The notes under the pieces were generated by a model, which was not told the origin of the DNA, made no database searches, and worked only from the letters and a program-made list of their open reading frames with translations. The position numbers and the translations under genes were made by a program. This document shows, in pieces, positions 53,037 through 60,958 of a stretch of 64,000 nt of DNA. This DNA comes from Kineosphaera limosa NBRC 100340 (GTDB lineage Bacteria > Actinomycetota > Actinomycetes > Actinomycetales > Dermatophilaceae): NCBI RefSeq assembly GCF_000298215.1, contig NZ_BAHD01000019.1, positions 1 to 64,000 on the forward strand, in the 5' to 3' direction. Each line of letters opens with the position of its first letter. Position 1 is the stretch's first letter.

Positions 53037-54700
53037 CACGCCGACCGCCAGGCGATCATGCGCGCGGCCTCCGTGAGGCCGACCACGCCAGGCCTGGCGA
53101 GGGGCGCCCGATCCAGGCACGCGAGCCCCGCCTGGACCTCTTCGGCGATCAGGCGTTCCAGCATCACGTCGATGCCGGCCGCCCGCAGCGCGTCCGCCAG
53201 TGCGGGGACGTCCTCCCGGGTGAAGCCAGGTGCGCCCACCCGGTTCAGCAAGTCAGCCGCATCGCCGGCCAGGTGCTCACGGGCTAGCGACAGCAGCACG
53301 GTCGGCTTGCCCTCGTAGAGGTCGTCGCTTGCCGGCTTGCCGGTAAGCTCCGGGTCTCCCCACACGCCCAGGTGGTCGTCGCGCAGCGCGAAGGCCGAGC
53401 CCAGGTGGTCGCCGCAGGTCATCAGCGCGTCCAGAACCTCTTGGGATGCCCGTGCGGCCGTGGCCCCCAGCTGCAGCGGCCTGGTGACCGTGTAGCGGCC
53501 CGACTTCGTGCGGGCCACGTGCTCGGCGTGCCGACGGTCGCGACGTCCGGCCGCCGCGCCCGTCAGGTCGGCACGCTGGCCGGCGATCAGCTCCACCGAC
53601 AGGTCGTACCAGACGGAACGCATCGCGGTGGGCAGCCCATCGACGATTCGGTCGGCCAGGGCGTGGGCAAGGTCCCCCAGCAGGATCGCCAGGTTGCGGC
53701 CGAACACCGAGCCGTTCCCCCGAGCCGAGGCGTCCTCATGCCAAGCCTTCGCCTCGACGTGGGCCGATGGACGCCCCCGGCGCCGGTCGGACCCGTCCAT
53801 GACGTCGTCGTGGAGCAGAGCGAACACGTGGAGCAATTCCACGGCGGCAGCCGCCCGGACCATGTGCCGGTAGCCACTATCCCCGTGGACGCCGCCGGCG
53901 GAAATGAATCCCCAGTAGGCCATCGTGGTGCGGATGCGCTTGCCCCGTCCGATCAGCAAGCCGCGCAGCCACTCCGGCAGGTCCTGGCGCAACACGTCGA
54001 CCCCCAGGCCTGCTGAGAACTCCTGCCAATCCTCGGCGAGGGCCAAGAGTTCCTCCTCCAGCAGGGAGTCCACGTCGCGACGGACGGCGTCCGGGTCGGG
54101 GCTCGGGTGGTGCCCGAACGAGGCTCCCGCCGCCATCGCGGCGACCATGAGCGGCACCTGACTGGCCGCCCACGGGCTGTACACGTGCGGCGTCGCGGTG
54201 ATGGCGGCGGCGAGGCTCTCCCAGGTCACCCAGGCCCAATCGGCCACCTCGGCCGGGTCAGGGCGGGGATCCTCGTCGGCGACGAACCCGGCGTACACGG
54301 GGCACACCTCGTTCTCGACGATGCCCGAGGCGTCTGTGGCCCGATAGCGGAAGTCGGGCAGCACCGGCATGAGCGGGCCCACCATGAGACCCAACTCCTC
54401 ACGGATCCGGCGCCGGGCGGCGTCCTCGATGTCCTCACCGGGGCGCGGGTGGCCGCACGCCGAGTTCGTCCACACGCCGGGCCACGTCGTCTTGCCGAGC
54501 GCGCGCCGGGTCACGAGCACCTCCCCCCGGGCGTTGAACAGGTAGGTGGAGAAGGCGAGGTGGAGCGGCGTGGCGTCCGTGTGAACGCGCAGGCGGTCTG
54601 CGCGGCCCACCGGGCGACCCGGCTCGTCGAGCAGGACGACGTCGTCGCCGTCCGGTGAAGCGGATACGTCGTAGCGAGGGGGGCTGGCATGGCTCGACAT
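53036..54700 (-). CDS. Fused isopentenyl-PP isomerase (Idi) and GGPP synthase (CrtE)
   Basis: A single 554-aa frame with two enzymes. Residues 1 to about 185 are a type I Idi (Nudix fold): TNSACGHPRPGE holds the catalytic Cys, RRIREELG the Nudix helix, ENEVCPVYAG the catalytic Glu. From about 205 to the end is a trans-prenyltransferase: LLHDDVMDGSD is the first Asp-rich motif, DDHLGVWGDPELTGKP the second, with KxxR-type KRIRTT before. It would isomerise IPP to DMAPP and extend to GGPP for CrtB. No stop or start separates the halves; an ATG in the linker region is not preceded by a ribosome site. The linker is only about 20 residues. Such genes are normally separate. Confidence 0.88.
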   Translation of the reverse strand: MSSHASPPRYDVSASPDGDDVVLLDEPGRPVGRADRLRVHTDATPLHLAFSTYLFNARGEVLVTRRALGKTTWPGVWTNSACGHPRPGEDIEDAARRRIREELGLMVGPLMPVLPDFRYRATDASGIVENEVCPVYAGFVADEDPRPDPAEVADWAWVTWESLAAAITATPHVYSPWAASQVPLMVAAMAAGASFGHHPSPDPDAVRRDVDSLLEEELLALAEDWQEFSAGLGVDVLRQDLPEWLRGLLIGRGKRIRTTMAYWGFISAGGVHGDSGYRHMVRAAAAVELLHVFALLHDDVMDGSDRRRGRPSAHVEAKAWHEDASARGNGSVFGRNLAILLGDLAHALADRIVDGLPTAMRSVWYDLSVELIAGQRADLTGAAAGRRDRRHAEHVARTKSGRYTVTRPLQLGATAARASQEVLDALMTCGDHLGSAFALRDDHLGVWGDPELTGKPASDDLYEGKPTVLLSLAREHLAGDAADLLNRVGAPGFTREDVPALADALRAAGIDVMLERLIAEEVQAGLACLDRAPLARPGVVGLTEAARMIAWRSA

Positions 54701-54707
54701 GAAATCC

Positions 54708-54724
54708 GTCCAACGTTTGTCTAA
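54708..54724 (-). promoter_or_regulatory. 17-bp motif, putative LitR site at the idi-crtE promoter
   Basis: The minus strand reads TTAGACAAACGTTGGAC, ending 7 nt before the idi-crtE start codon side. It matches the copies at 46684 and 54775. Confidence 0.6.
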
Positions 54725-54774
54725 GGTCTGTGAGCAACGGTAGCCGGGACGAGCGATCCCGCGCAAGACAATGT

Positions 54775-54791
54775 GTCCAATGTTTGTATAA
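54775..54791 (-). promoter_or_regulatory. 17-bp motif, putative LitR site at its own promoter
   Basis: The minus strand reads TTATACAAACATTGGAC. On the plus strand it covers the spacer and -10 (TATAAA, 54787-54792) of a likely litR promoter with -35-like AAGACA (54765-54770). It fits autorepression, with the divergent idi-crtE copy 51 bp away. Confidence 0.6.
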
Positions 54792-54826
54792 ACTATCCCC
54801 ACACCTCGTCCTAAAGGGGGGAGCGG

Positions 54827-55708
54827 TTGTACACGGTCAGCCAGGCGGAAGGCCTCACCGGTATCCCCAGCACCACACTGCGCGCCTGGGAGCGCAGGTA
54901 CGGCATAATCGCGCCGCGGCGCACCGAGGGCGGCTACAGACTCTACGATGCCGCCCAGATCGCGATGCTCCGCGAGATGGCCGCCCGCGTCCAGGGCGGG
55001 ATGCGGCCGGCCCAGGCCGCCGCGAGCCTGATGGACCAGCAGCCACCCACACGCACGCGCGCGACTTCGCTGGACGCCGGCACCCCCGACCTCGTCGCGG
55101 CCGCGGCGTCCCTCGACCCCACCGCGCTGCGCGAGACGATCGACGAGGCGTTCGGCGCAGAACGGTTCGAGGACGTCGTCACGACCTGGCTCCTCCCGCA
55201 ACTGCGCCTGCTCGGGGAGGCGTGGCAATCCGGCCGGTTGACGGTGGCGCAGGAACACTTCGCCTCCGCAGGGCTGATGGCCGCCCTGGCGGCCGCCTAC
55301 CGCAACGCGTCCGGGCAGTCCCGTGGACCGACCGTCCTTGTCGGGCTGCCGGCCGGGGCACGCCACCAACTGGCCATCTTGGCGTTCGCCACCTGCCTGC
55401 GCCGGCTCGGGTCGAACGCGCTCTACCTGGGTGCAGACCTCCCCACGGAGGATTGGGCGATGACGGCGCGCGGCCAGCGGGCGAGGGCGGTCGTGCTGGG
55501 GGTGTACTCCCCCGCGGACGCCGCGTCCGCCACCCTCGTCGTGAAGGCACTAGCCGACTCGGCGGTGCCGGTGTGGGTGGGCGGCGCCTCAGCGGCGGGC
55601 GTCCGAGGGGCGGCACCACTCCCGGACGACCTCCCCGAGGCGGCACACCAACTCAACCAGGTCCTGCTGCTGCGGGGTCTCCACCCACGGGCATCACAGG
55701 TGACGTGA
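54827..55708 (+). CDS. MerR-family regulator with B12-binding-like domain (LitR/CarH-like)
   Basis: A 293-aa regulator. The MerR DNA-binding domain (1-70) reads YTVSQAEGLTGIPSTTLRAW and RRYGIIAPRRTEGGYRLY. A helical-bundle domain follows with WQSGRLTVAQEHFASA, matching the W...EH element of photosensory CarH/LitR proteins, then a Rossmann-like cobalamin domain. The usual ExHxxG/DxHxxG loop is degenerate: GARHQLAIL keeps the His ligand but lacks the acidic residue and Gly. TTG 54827 is used, after GGGGGGAG. It is divergent from idi-crtE and is the likely light- or oxygen-dependent repressor of the island. Whether it still binds adenosylcobalamin is uncertain. Confidence 0.85.
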   Translation: MYTVSQAEGLTGIPSTTLRAWERRYGIIAPRRTEGGYRLYDAAQIAMLREMAARVQGGMRPAQAAASLMDQQPPTRTRATSLDAGTPDLVAAAASLDPTALRETIDEAFGAERFEDVVTTWLLPQLRLLGEAWQSGRLTVAQEHFASAGLMAALAAAYRNASGQSRGPTVLVGLPAGARHQLAILAFATCLRRLGSNALYLGADLPTEDWAMTARGQRARAVVLGVYSPADAASATLVVKALADSAVPVWVGGASAAGVRGAAPLPDDLPEAAHQLNQVLLLRGLHPRASQVT

Positions 55709-55724
55709 GACAAGCTTCCCGCAG

Positions 55725-55842
55725 GGACTATGGCGCCAGATCTGGTCCAACCACCCCAACGAACGATTGAACAAGGAGATCCGCCGCCGCACCGACGTGG
55801 CGGGCATCTCCCCAGTGGGCGCGATCCGATGCCACAGCTGAG
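55725..55842 (+). mobile_element. Fragment of an IS256-family transposase
   Basis: A short frame from 55728 reads LWRQIWSNHPNERLNKEIRR then RTDVAGISP, which is the conserved C-terminal block of IS256-family (Mutator-type) transposases, before hitting a TGA at 55840-55842. The rest of the transposase and inverted repeats are not visible, so it is a relic next to the litR 3' end. Confidence 0.75.
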
Positions 55843-56262
55843 GTTCGGCGGTCGGGATGAGGTTCCCGGACGATGAGGCGAGGTGGTCTTGGCGATAGCC
55901 TCGCGATGTGACCGTCGGAGCTACCTCCTGGCCTGCCCGCGGCTCCGAGTCGCGGTTGCTGAGTTGATAGAAGGCGCGGACCACCCAGCCAGTCACCCGC
56001 CCTCCCCAGGTCGGGGGACAGGAACCGGCGGCCAGCAGCGGCGTCCCGGCTTGCCTTGACGATCACCCGGGTGCAGCCGTTCTTCAACAGACAACCGCGA
56101 AGCGCCGCCCATGGCAGCGCATGATGTCGCCATCGGTGTCGTAGGCGATGACGATGAGGACGGCCGGCCGTGGCCCGCCGCGCCGCGGGATGAACCTCCC
56201 CAAGGTCGGCGGAGGGCGTCGTCTGCCCAGGGGTTCCACGGAGTCGAATTCCTGGACTTTCG
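55843..56262. other. Degenerate region between IS fragment and truncated traG
   Basis: No convincing gene is found. Short frames on both strands lack ribosome sites and known domains. It probably contains rearranged mobile-element debris; codon periodicity typical of the flanking genes is absent. Confidence 0.45.
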
Positions 56263-57168
56263 TTCAACGGTCGCCCGCCCGCCGAGCTGTTTCGGTGGAC
56301 CCTCGACCCCAGCGCTGCGTCGGAGGCCGTCGCCATCCTCAACTCCCACCCGAATGCGGCGATGGGCTGGGACGACTCACTGGGCGCGATGATCGACGCC
56401 GACCCCAAGACCCGCGACAGCATCTGGCAAGGCGTCTCCCTCGCCCTCGCCGCCCTCGCAGACCCGCGCGTACTCGATGCCGTCACACCAGGCCCACACG
56501 AACACTTCGACCCCGAGACCTTCCTCACCGAACAAGGCACCCTCTACCTCCTCGCCACCGGTGCCGGAGCAGGAGCCTCCGCATCGCTGGTCGCGGCGTT
56601 CGTCGAAGACCTCATCGAAACCGCCCGCCGGCTCGCCGCCCGCTCACCCGGGGCACGGCTTGACCCCCCGTTGCTGCTCGCGCTCGACGAGATCGGCAAC
56701 CTCGCACCGCTGCCGTCACTGCCGACGCTCATGGCCGAAGGCGGCGGCACCGGGATCACAACCATGCCGGTCTTGCAGTCCCTCGCCCAAGCTCGCGACA
56801 GGTGGAGCGAGCACCAGGCCGGCGCGATCTGGGACGCCAGCATCGTCAAGATCATCCTCGGCGGCGCATCCAACAGCCGCGACCTCCAAGACCTCTCCAC
56901 GCTCATCGGCGAGCGAGACGAGTACACCGACAGCGTGACCCTCGGCGACCACGGAACCCGCTCCAACCAGCGCTCGATCCGCCGCGTCCCGATCCTGCCG
57001 CCAGACCGCATCCGAACTCTGCCATTCGGCACCGGCATCACGATGCTGCGCTCCGCGCCGCCCATCGTCACCGACCTCCGCGCTTGGCCGACCCGCGCCG
57101 ACGCCGCACAACTCCGCAGCGATCGCGACGAACTCGAAGCACTGCTGCGCCGTCGCCCCGCCTCCTGA
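56263..57168 (+). pseudogene. 5'-truncated TraG/VirD4-type conjugative coupling protein
   Basis: The frame is open from about 56263 with no start codon of its own until the ATG at 56362. It covers the C-terminal part of a TraG/VirD4 ATPase: NGRPPAELFRWTLDP, Walker B in PPLLLALDEIGNLAPLPSLP, the QSLAQARDRW sensor region and a TraM-recognition-type end (SIRRVPILPPDRIRTLPFGT). The Walker A half is missing, so it cannot be functional. It is the left-most piece of a decayed integrative conjugative element that continues with ssb, DUF4913-like and recombinase genes. Confidence 0.82.
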
Positions 57169-57253
57169 ACTTGGGCGCTTGGGTGCCGTAGCGCACCTGC
57201 CTGACAGAGCGACCCACACGCAGTTGGTCGCCCGAGTTCAGGAGGAGGCCATC

Positions 57254-57694
57254 ATGGCCATTCACACCCAGGAATCGCTGTCAGGCTTCATCGCCTCGGA
57301 GCCGTTACTCACCGAGACGACCAAGGGAGACGCCAGGTTCTTCGCCCGTATCGGCAAGGAGCACTTCCGCCGCGAGGACGACGGCTCGTTCACGCAGACC
57401 GAAACGACCTACCACCACCTGGTGATGTTCGGGCGTTCCGCTGAGCACGCGCACGCGAACTTCGCCCAGGGCGACAACTTCGTCGCCGAGGGCTACACCC
57501 GGCCGGTCAACTACGAGCGCAATGGTCAGGCGATCGAGGGCGAAGAGTTCGTCGCCAAGAAGATCGGCCACGACGCGGCCCGAACCCGCTACGAGGTCGA
57601 CCGGACGCCGCGCAATGGAGTCGGTCGGGATGCAGCGGCGTACGACCCGACGCAGCGAGCAGCAACCGCGGCGCACGCCCCGGTCAGCATGTGA
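57254..57694 (+). CDS. Single-stranded DNA-binding protein (element-encoded)
   Basis: A 146-aa protein with an OB-fold of the SSB type: ARFFARIGKEHFRREDDGSF, then TYHHLVMFGRSAEHAHANFA and GDNFVAEGYTRPVNYERNG. It lacks the acidic C-terminal tip of chromosomal SSB, as is common for ICE-encoded versions. ATG 57254 follows AGGAGG. It sits between the truncated traG and the DUF4913-like gene. Confidence 0.82.
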   Translation: MAIHTQESLSGFIASEPLLTETTKGDARFFARIGKEHFRREDDGSFTQTETTYHHLVMFGRSAEHAHANFAQGDNFVAEGYTRPVNYERNGQAIEGEEFVAKKIGHDAARTRYEVDRTPRNGVGRDAAAYDPTQRAATAAHAPVSM

Positions 57695-57713
57695 GATCGG
57701 GAGCCACGGCATC

Positions 57714-58271
57714 ATGAGCGATCAGCATGAGATGGATGAGCCGGACGTCTTCGACTCACCGCCCCGCGTCACCAGCGCGGACATGCCCGAACCGCCTCAC
57801 CCCGTGAACTGGAACCTGCTGACAGCGCACGAGCTGGAGCAGGAATGGCTCGCGCTGAACCGATGGGTTGACTGGCTGCGACGCACCTACGGCCTCACCG
57901 TCGCGGTGGTGCCGCCGTTCTGGCACCACCACCCAGAGATGGTCTGGGAGCTGTCGGCACTGCACCTGCACTGGCTGGGTGCCTACGACCCCGAGCAGAA
58001 TGCCTCCGCGCCGCTCGGCTGGCACCGCGACTTCGCCGACGCGCGAGAGCGGCTTCGCTACTGGGTCACCGCCTGCGGCACTCGTGGCGACCGCGACCGC
58101 CCGACCCGGCAAGCTGCGTGGCCCGGTGAGGAGCCAGCGCCCACCATTCAGGACTTCACCTTCACTGACCGGGACACCGAGTTCGTCGAGTTCGTGATCG
58201 CGCAAGTCCGCAAGCGCCAGGAGGCCGAAGACGAGTTCTACGCCAACCTGGCCGAAGACGAGATGCCGTAG
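57714..58271 (+). CDS. DUF4913-like protein of integrative elements
   Basis: A 185-aa soluble, acidic and Trp-rich protein with LEQEWLALNRWVDWLRRTYG, VVPPFWHHHPEMVWELSALH and WHRDFADARERLRYW. This pattern is that of the DUF4913 group found in actinobacterial conjugative elements. The function is unknown. It starts 19 nt after the ssb stop and is followed 4 nt later by another small gene. Confidence 0.7.
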   Translation: MSDQHEMDEPDVFDSPPRVTSADMPEPPHPVNWNLLTAHELEQEWLALNRWVDWLRRTYGLTVAVVPPFWHHHPEMVWELSALHLHWLGAYDPEQNASAPLGWHRDFADARERLRYWVTACGTRGDRDRPTRQAAWPGEEPAPTIQDFTFTDRDTEFVEFVIAQVRKRQEAEDEFYANLAEDEMP

Positions 58272-58275
58272 ACCA

Positions 58276-58503
58276 ATGAGCCGCTACACGAAGAAGACCG
58301 ATCGTCGCCCGTACGAGGAGCGGTCGTACTCCGTCCGGGCCGTCCACCGCGAACGCGCAGACCTGCACAAGCTCGCCGAGGTTCTCATCCGGCTGACGTT
58401 GCAGGAGACCGGCGAGAGCCGCGCGGCCCGCGCGGCCGTGCGGGTGCCCGACACCTACCGGGCGGCACCGGATGGCCTGGCCGCTTCTGAAGCCGCCCGG
58501 TAG
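58276..58503 (+). CDS. Small basic protein of the integrative element (75 aa)
   Basis: Starts MSRYTKKTDRRPYEERSYSV, is Arg-rich, and has no known domain. Such short proteins with the RPYEERSYSVRAV-type start often precede the recombinase in actinobacterial elements. It starts 4 nt after the DUF4913-like gene. The role is unknown; it could be a recombination directionality factor (inference only). Confidence 0.6.
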   Translation: MSRYTKKTDRRPYEERSYSVRAVHRERADLHKLAEVLIRLTLQETGESRAARAAVRVPDTYRAAPDGLAASEAAR

Positions 58504-58685
58504 AATGAACCGTGCAAGCCTCGCGATGCGGGGTGTTGTGGCCTAAACCTCGCCGCTCGGCGGGCAACACGCACCGAGACCATCGGGTCTCGCCCTACAG
58601 CCTTCACCGGCTGCTCTCACGATCAACACCCCTCCCACGAACAGTTGGAAGCGCGAGGGTCGAACCGCGTGAGAGTGAGCCCCAG
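58504..58685 (+). other. Recombinase leader region
   Basis: The frame upstream of the recombinase ATG is open but has no ribosome site. The stretch includes a CCGCTCGGCGGG hairpin and a GTGTTGTGGCC block. It probably holds the recombinase promoter; no clear -35/-10 was identified. Confidence 0.3.
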
Positions 58686-60764
58686 ATGACCACCATCGCC
58701 GACGATCCGGCAGCCAGCCTCATCGACCCACCCAAGACAATGGCGGCCGCCGTGTCATACCTGCGGGTCTCCACTCGCGAGCAGGCCGAGAAGGGTGGGA
58801 CCGACGAAGGCTTCTCGATCCCGGCTCAGCGCGAGGCGACCCGGCGCAAGGCCGAACAACTCGGCGCCGGCATCGTCGAGGAGTTCGTCGACGCGGGAGC
58901 ATCAGCCAAGTCGTCCGACCGGCCCGAGCTGATGCGGATGATCCAGTACGTCAAGGCCAACAAGGTCGCGTACTGCATCGTTCACAAGGTCGACCGGCTC
59001 GCTCGCAACCGCGCCGACGACGTGAGCATCCATCTCGCACTCCAACAGTGCGGGGTCATGCTCGTGTCCGCGTCGGAGAACATCGACGAGACGCCCTCGG
59101 GGATGTTGCTGCACGGCATCATGTCCACCATCGCCGAGTTCTATTCCCGCAACCTCGCCACCGAGGTCTCCAAGGGCATGACCCAGAAGGCCATCGGTGG
59201 CGGCACGAACGGGCGCGCCCCCGTCGGGTATCTGAACGTCCGCAAGCGCGACGAACTCGGCCGCGAAGTCCGCACCATCGAGCTCGATCCTGAGCGAGCG
59301 CCGATGATCGAGTGGGCGTTCAAGGCGTACGCGTCGGGCAACTGGAGCGTCAGCCAACTGCACGATGAACTCACCTCGCGCGGGCTGCGGAGCCTGCCCA
59401 CGCCGAAGAGGCCGGCGAAGCCGCTGGCGGTGTCCACCATCCATCGACTCCTGACCAACCCGTACTACAAGGGCGATGTCATCTATCGAGGCACCCGCTA
59501 CAAGGGCAACCACCCGGCGCTCGTTCCTGCCGAGGTCTGGTACCAGGTCCAGTCCGTGCTCACCGCGCACCAGTGCGCCGTCGAGGCAACCCAAGTCCAC
59601 GGCCACTACCTCAAAGGCGCCATCCACTGCGGCCAGTGCGGCTCCCGACTCATCGTCTCCAACGCGAAGAACCGCCACGGCAACGTCTACTGCTACTTCG
59701 TATGCTCTGGGCGGCACTCCAAGCGCACCGACTGCACGCGCCAGGCGATGCTCATCGAAGATGTCGAGAAGCTCGTCGAGGACTACTACACGCGCGTCCA
59801 GATCACGCCCGCCCAGCAGGATGCGCTCGCGGGCATGCTCCACCACGAGTTCGATCGGCTCATGGCTGCCGAGACCGAGGAGCTAGAACGCCTCACCACC
59901 AACCGCGACCGGCTCGAAAGCGAGCAGGACCGGCTCATGCAGGCGCACTACGCCGACGCGATCCCGCTCTCCGTGCTCAAGCGCGAACAAGACCGCATCG
60001 TCGCCGAACTCGACCAGGTGACCCGCCGCATCGACGCCCACTTCGGCGACTACGCCGAGGCCCGCGCCCACCTCGACGACGCCCTCGGCCTGCTCGCCAA
60101 CTGCGCCGACATCTACACCCGCTGCGACGACACCAACCGGCGGCTGTGCAACCAGGCATTCTTCACGAAGGTCTTCATCGACGAGGACAACGAGCTGCGG
60201 GTCGAGCACAACCGGCCCTTCGAGATGCTCCTTGATCCGCAAGTCAACGCGAATGCCCTGACCTGGGCCGCAGACGCCAACAAGGCCCGAACCTCGGCCA
60301 GCGTTTCCGTTGGCAAGGGTTCGAGCCTTGTGCGTGGGGTGGAGCCAAGGGGACTCGAACCCCTAACCCCCTGCTTGCAAAGCAGGTGCGCTACCAATTG
60401 CGCCATGGCCCCGCGCGGCGCCCGCGAGCGGGCGTCGCCGATCTTCAGTGTGACTCAGCCGTGGCCGGTTCGAGAAACCGGCGTGCCGAGGGCCCGCTGC
60501 GAGGCGGACGGTTCGGTGACCGGGGCCTCGTCGGTGAGCTCGGCCCACAGGTCGGCCTCGGCCCGCTGGACCTGGATGCGCCGGCCGACGGCGACGGCGC
60601 CGGCCGCGGCCACGGCAAGCAGGAGGAGTCGCTTCATCGTGGTTCCCTTCGTCCGTGTGCTGGCTGTGCCGCGCGGGCACGGGGCCCGCGTCACACCCGA
60701 AATGAGCAATGGGGCGGTCTCTTTTGGAGAACCGCCCCGACTCACTCGATCCGGGTGGGCCTAA
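58686..60764 (+). CDS. Large serine recombinase (integrase)
   Basis: A large serine recombinase. The catalytic domain (about 20-165) has YLRVSTREQAEKG with the nucleophile Ser, VHKVDRLARNRADDV and IMSTIAEFYSRNLA. The recombinase domain (about 180-290) has NGRAPVGYLNVRK and TIHRLLTNPYYKGD. The zinc-ribbon (CGQCGSRLIV ... CYFVCSGRH ... CTRQAM) is at about 315-365, followed by a coiled coil (about 400-450). Shared core ends near residue 540. The rest of the 692-codon frame runs antisense through tRNA-Ala (60340) into tRNA-Ile, so its native C-terminus has apparently been replaced at the integration junction. ATG 58686 is preferred over the longer open frame. Confidence 0.88.
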   Translation: MTTIADDPAASLIDPPKTMAAAVSYLRVSTREQAEKGGTDEGFSIPAQREATRRKAEQLGAGIVEEFVDAGASAKSSDRPELMRMIQYVKANKVAYCIVHKVDRLARNRADDVSIHLALQQCGVMLVSASENIDETPSGMLLHGIMSTIAEFYSRNLATEVSKGMTQKAIGGGTNGRAPVGYLNVRKRDELGREVRTIELDPERAPMIEWAFKAYASGNWSVSQLHDELTSRGLRSLPTPKRPAKPLAVSTIHRLLTNPYYKGDVIYRGTRYKGNHPALVPAEVWYQVQSVLTAHQCAVEATQVHGHYLKGAIHCGQCGSRLIVSNAKNRHGNVYCYFVCSGRHSKRTDCTRQAMLIEDVEKLVEDYYTRVQITPAQQDALAGMLHHEFDRLMAAETEELERLTTNRDRLESEQDRLMQAHYADAIPLSVLKREQDRIVAELDQVTRRIDAHFGDYAEARAHLDDALGLLANCADIYTRCDDTNRRLCNQAFFTKVFIDEDNELRVEHNRPFEMLLDPQVNANALTWAADANKARTSASVSVGKGSSLVRGVEPRGLEPLTPCLQSRCATNCAMAPRGARERASPIFSVTQPWPVRETGVPRARCEADGSVTGASSVSSAHRSASARWTWMRRPTATAPAAATASRRSRFIVVPFVRVLAVPRGHGARVTPEMSNGAVSFGEPPRLTRSGWA
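60340..60412 (-). tRNA. tRNA-Ala (anticodon TGC)
   Basis: The complement starts GGGGCCATGGCGCAATTGGT and has anticodon stem CCTGC/GCAGG around TTTGCAA (anticodon TGC), T arm AGGGGTTCGAGTCCCCT, acceptor GGCTCC and discriminator A. CCA is not encoded. Its 3' end is joined to the serine recombinase gene, so it is the probable attachment site of the element. In actinomycetes this tRNA normally sits just downstream of gyrA with tRNA-Ile. Confidence 0.95.
60455..60637 (-). CDS. DLW-39 family protein (60 aa)
   Basis: A small membrane-anchored protein: basic start MKRLLLLAVAAAGAVAVGRR forms one short helix, followed by the conserved family word ADLWAELTD. It then has a 25-residue unconserved tail ending in a TGA at 60455-60457. 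ATG 60637 follows GAAGGGAACC. The family is conserved next to gyrA and tRNA genes in actinomycetes, with no known role. It lies between tRNA-Ile and tRNA-Ala on the same strand. Confidence 0.85.
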   Translation of the reverse strand: MKRLLLLAVAAAGAVAVGRRIQVQRAEADLWAELTDEAPVTEPSASQRALGTPVSRTGHG

Positions 60765-60829
60765 CAGGACTTGAACCTGTGGCCTCTTCCTTATCAGGGA
60801 AGCGCTCTAACCGTCTGAGCTATAGGCCC
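60756..60829 (-). tRNA. tRNA-Ile (anticodon GAT)
   Basis: The complement starts GGGCCTATAGCTCAGACGGT and has anticodon stem TTCCC around TGATAAG, anticodon GAT, T arm CAGGTTCAAGTCCTG, and acceptor TAGGCCC with discriminator A. CCA is not encoded. It is downstream of gyrA and DUF3566 as in most actinomycetes. Confidence 0.96.
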
Positions 60830-60958
60830 GGATGTTCGCCGCGGGTGAGCGCGGCGCGGTGCCCTACGTTACCGCACGCGACGCTGGCGGATGAAATCGC
60901 CCCGGAGCCCCGTCGTCTCCTGCCGGATCGACGGGCGGCGCGGGGGTGCCTGCGCAGG

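Noticed and set aside
58512-58685. Longer N-terminus for the serine recombinase
   Set aside because: The extension lacks a ribosome site and does not resemble recombinase N-termini; ATG 58686 precedes the catalytic domain directly.
60340-60829. rRNA operon suspected from the adjacent tRNA-Ala and tRNA-Ile
   Set aside because: No 16S or 23S sequence is present; this is the usual tRNA pair next to gyrA.
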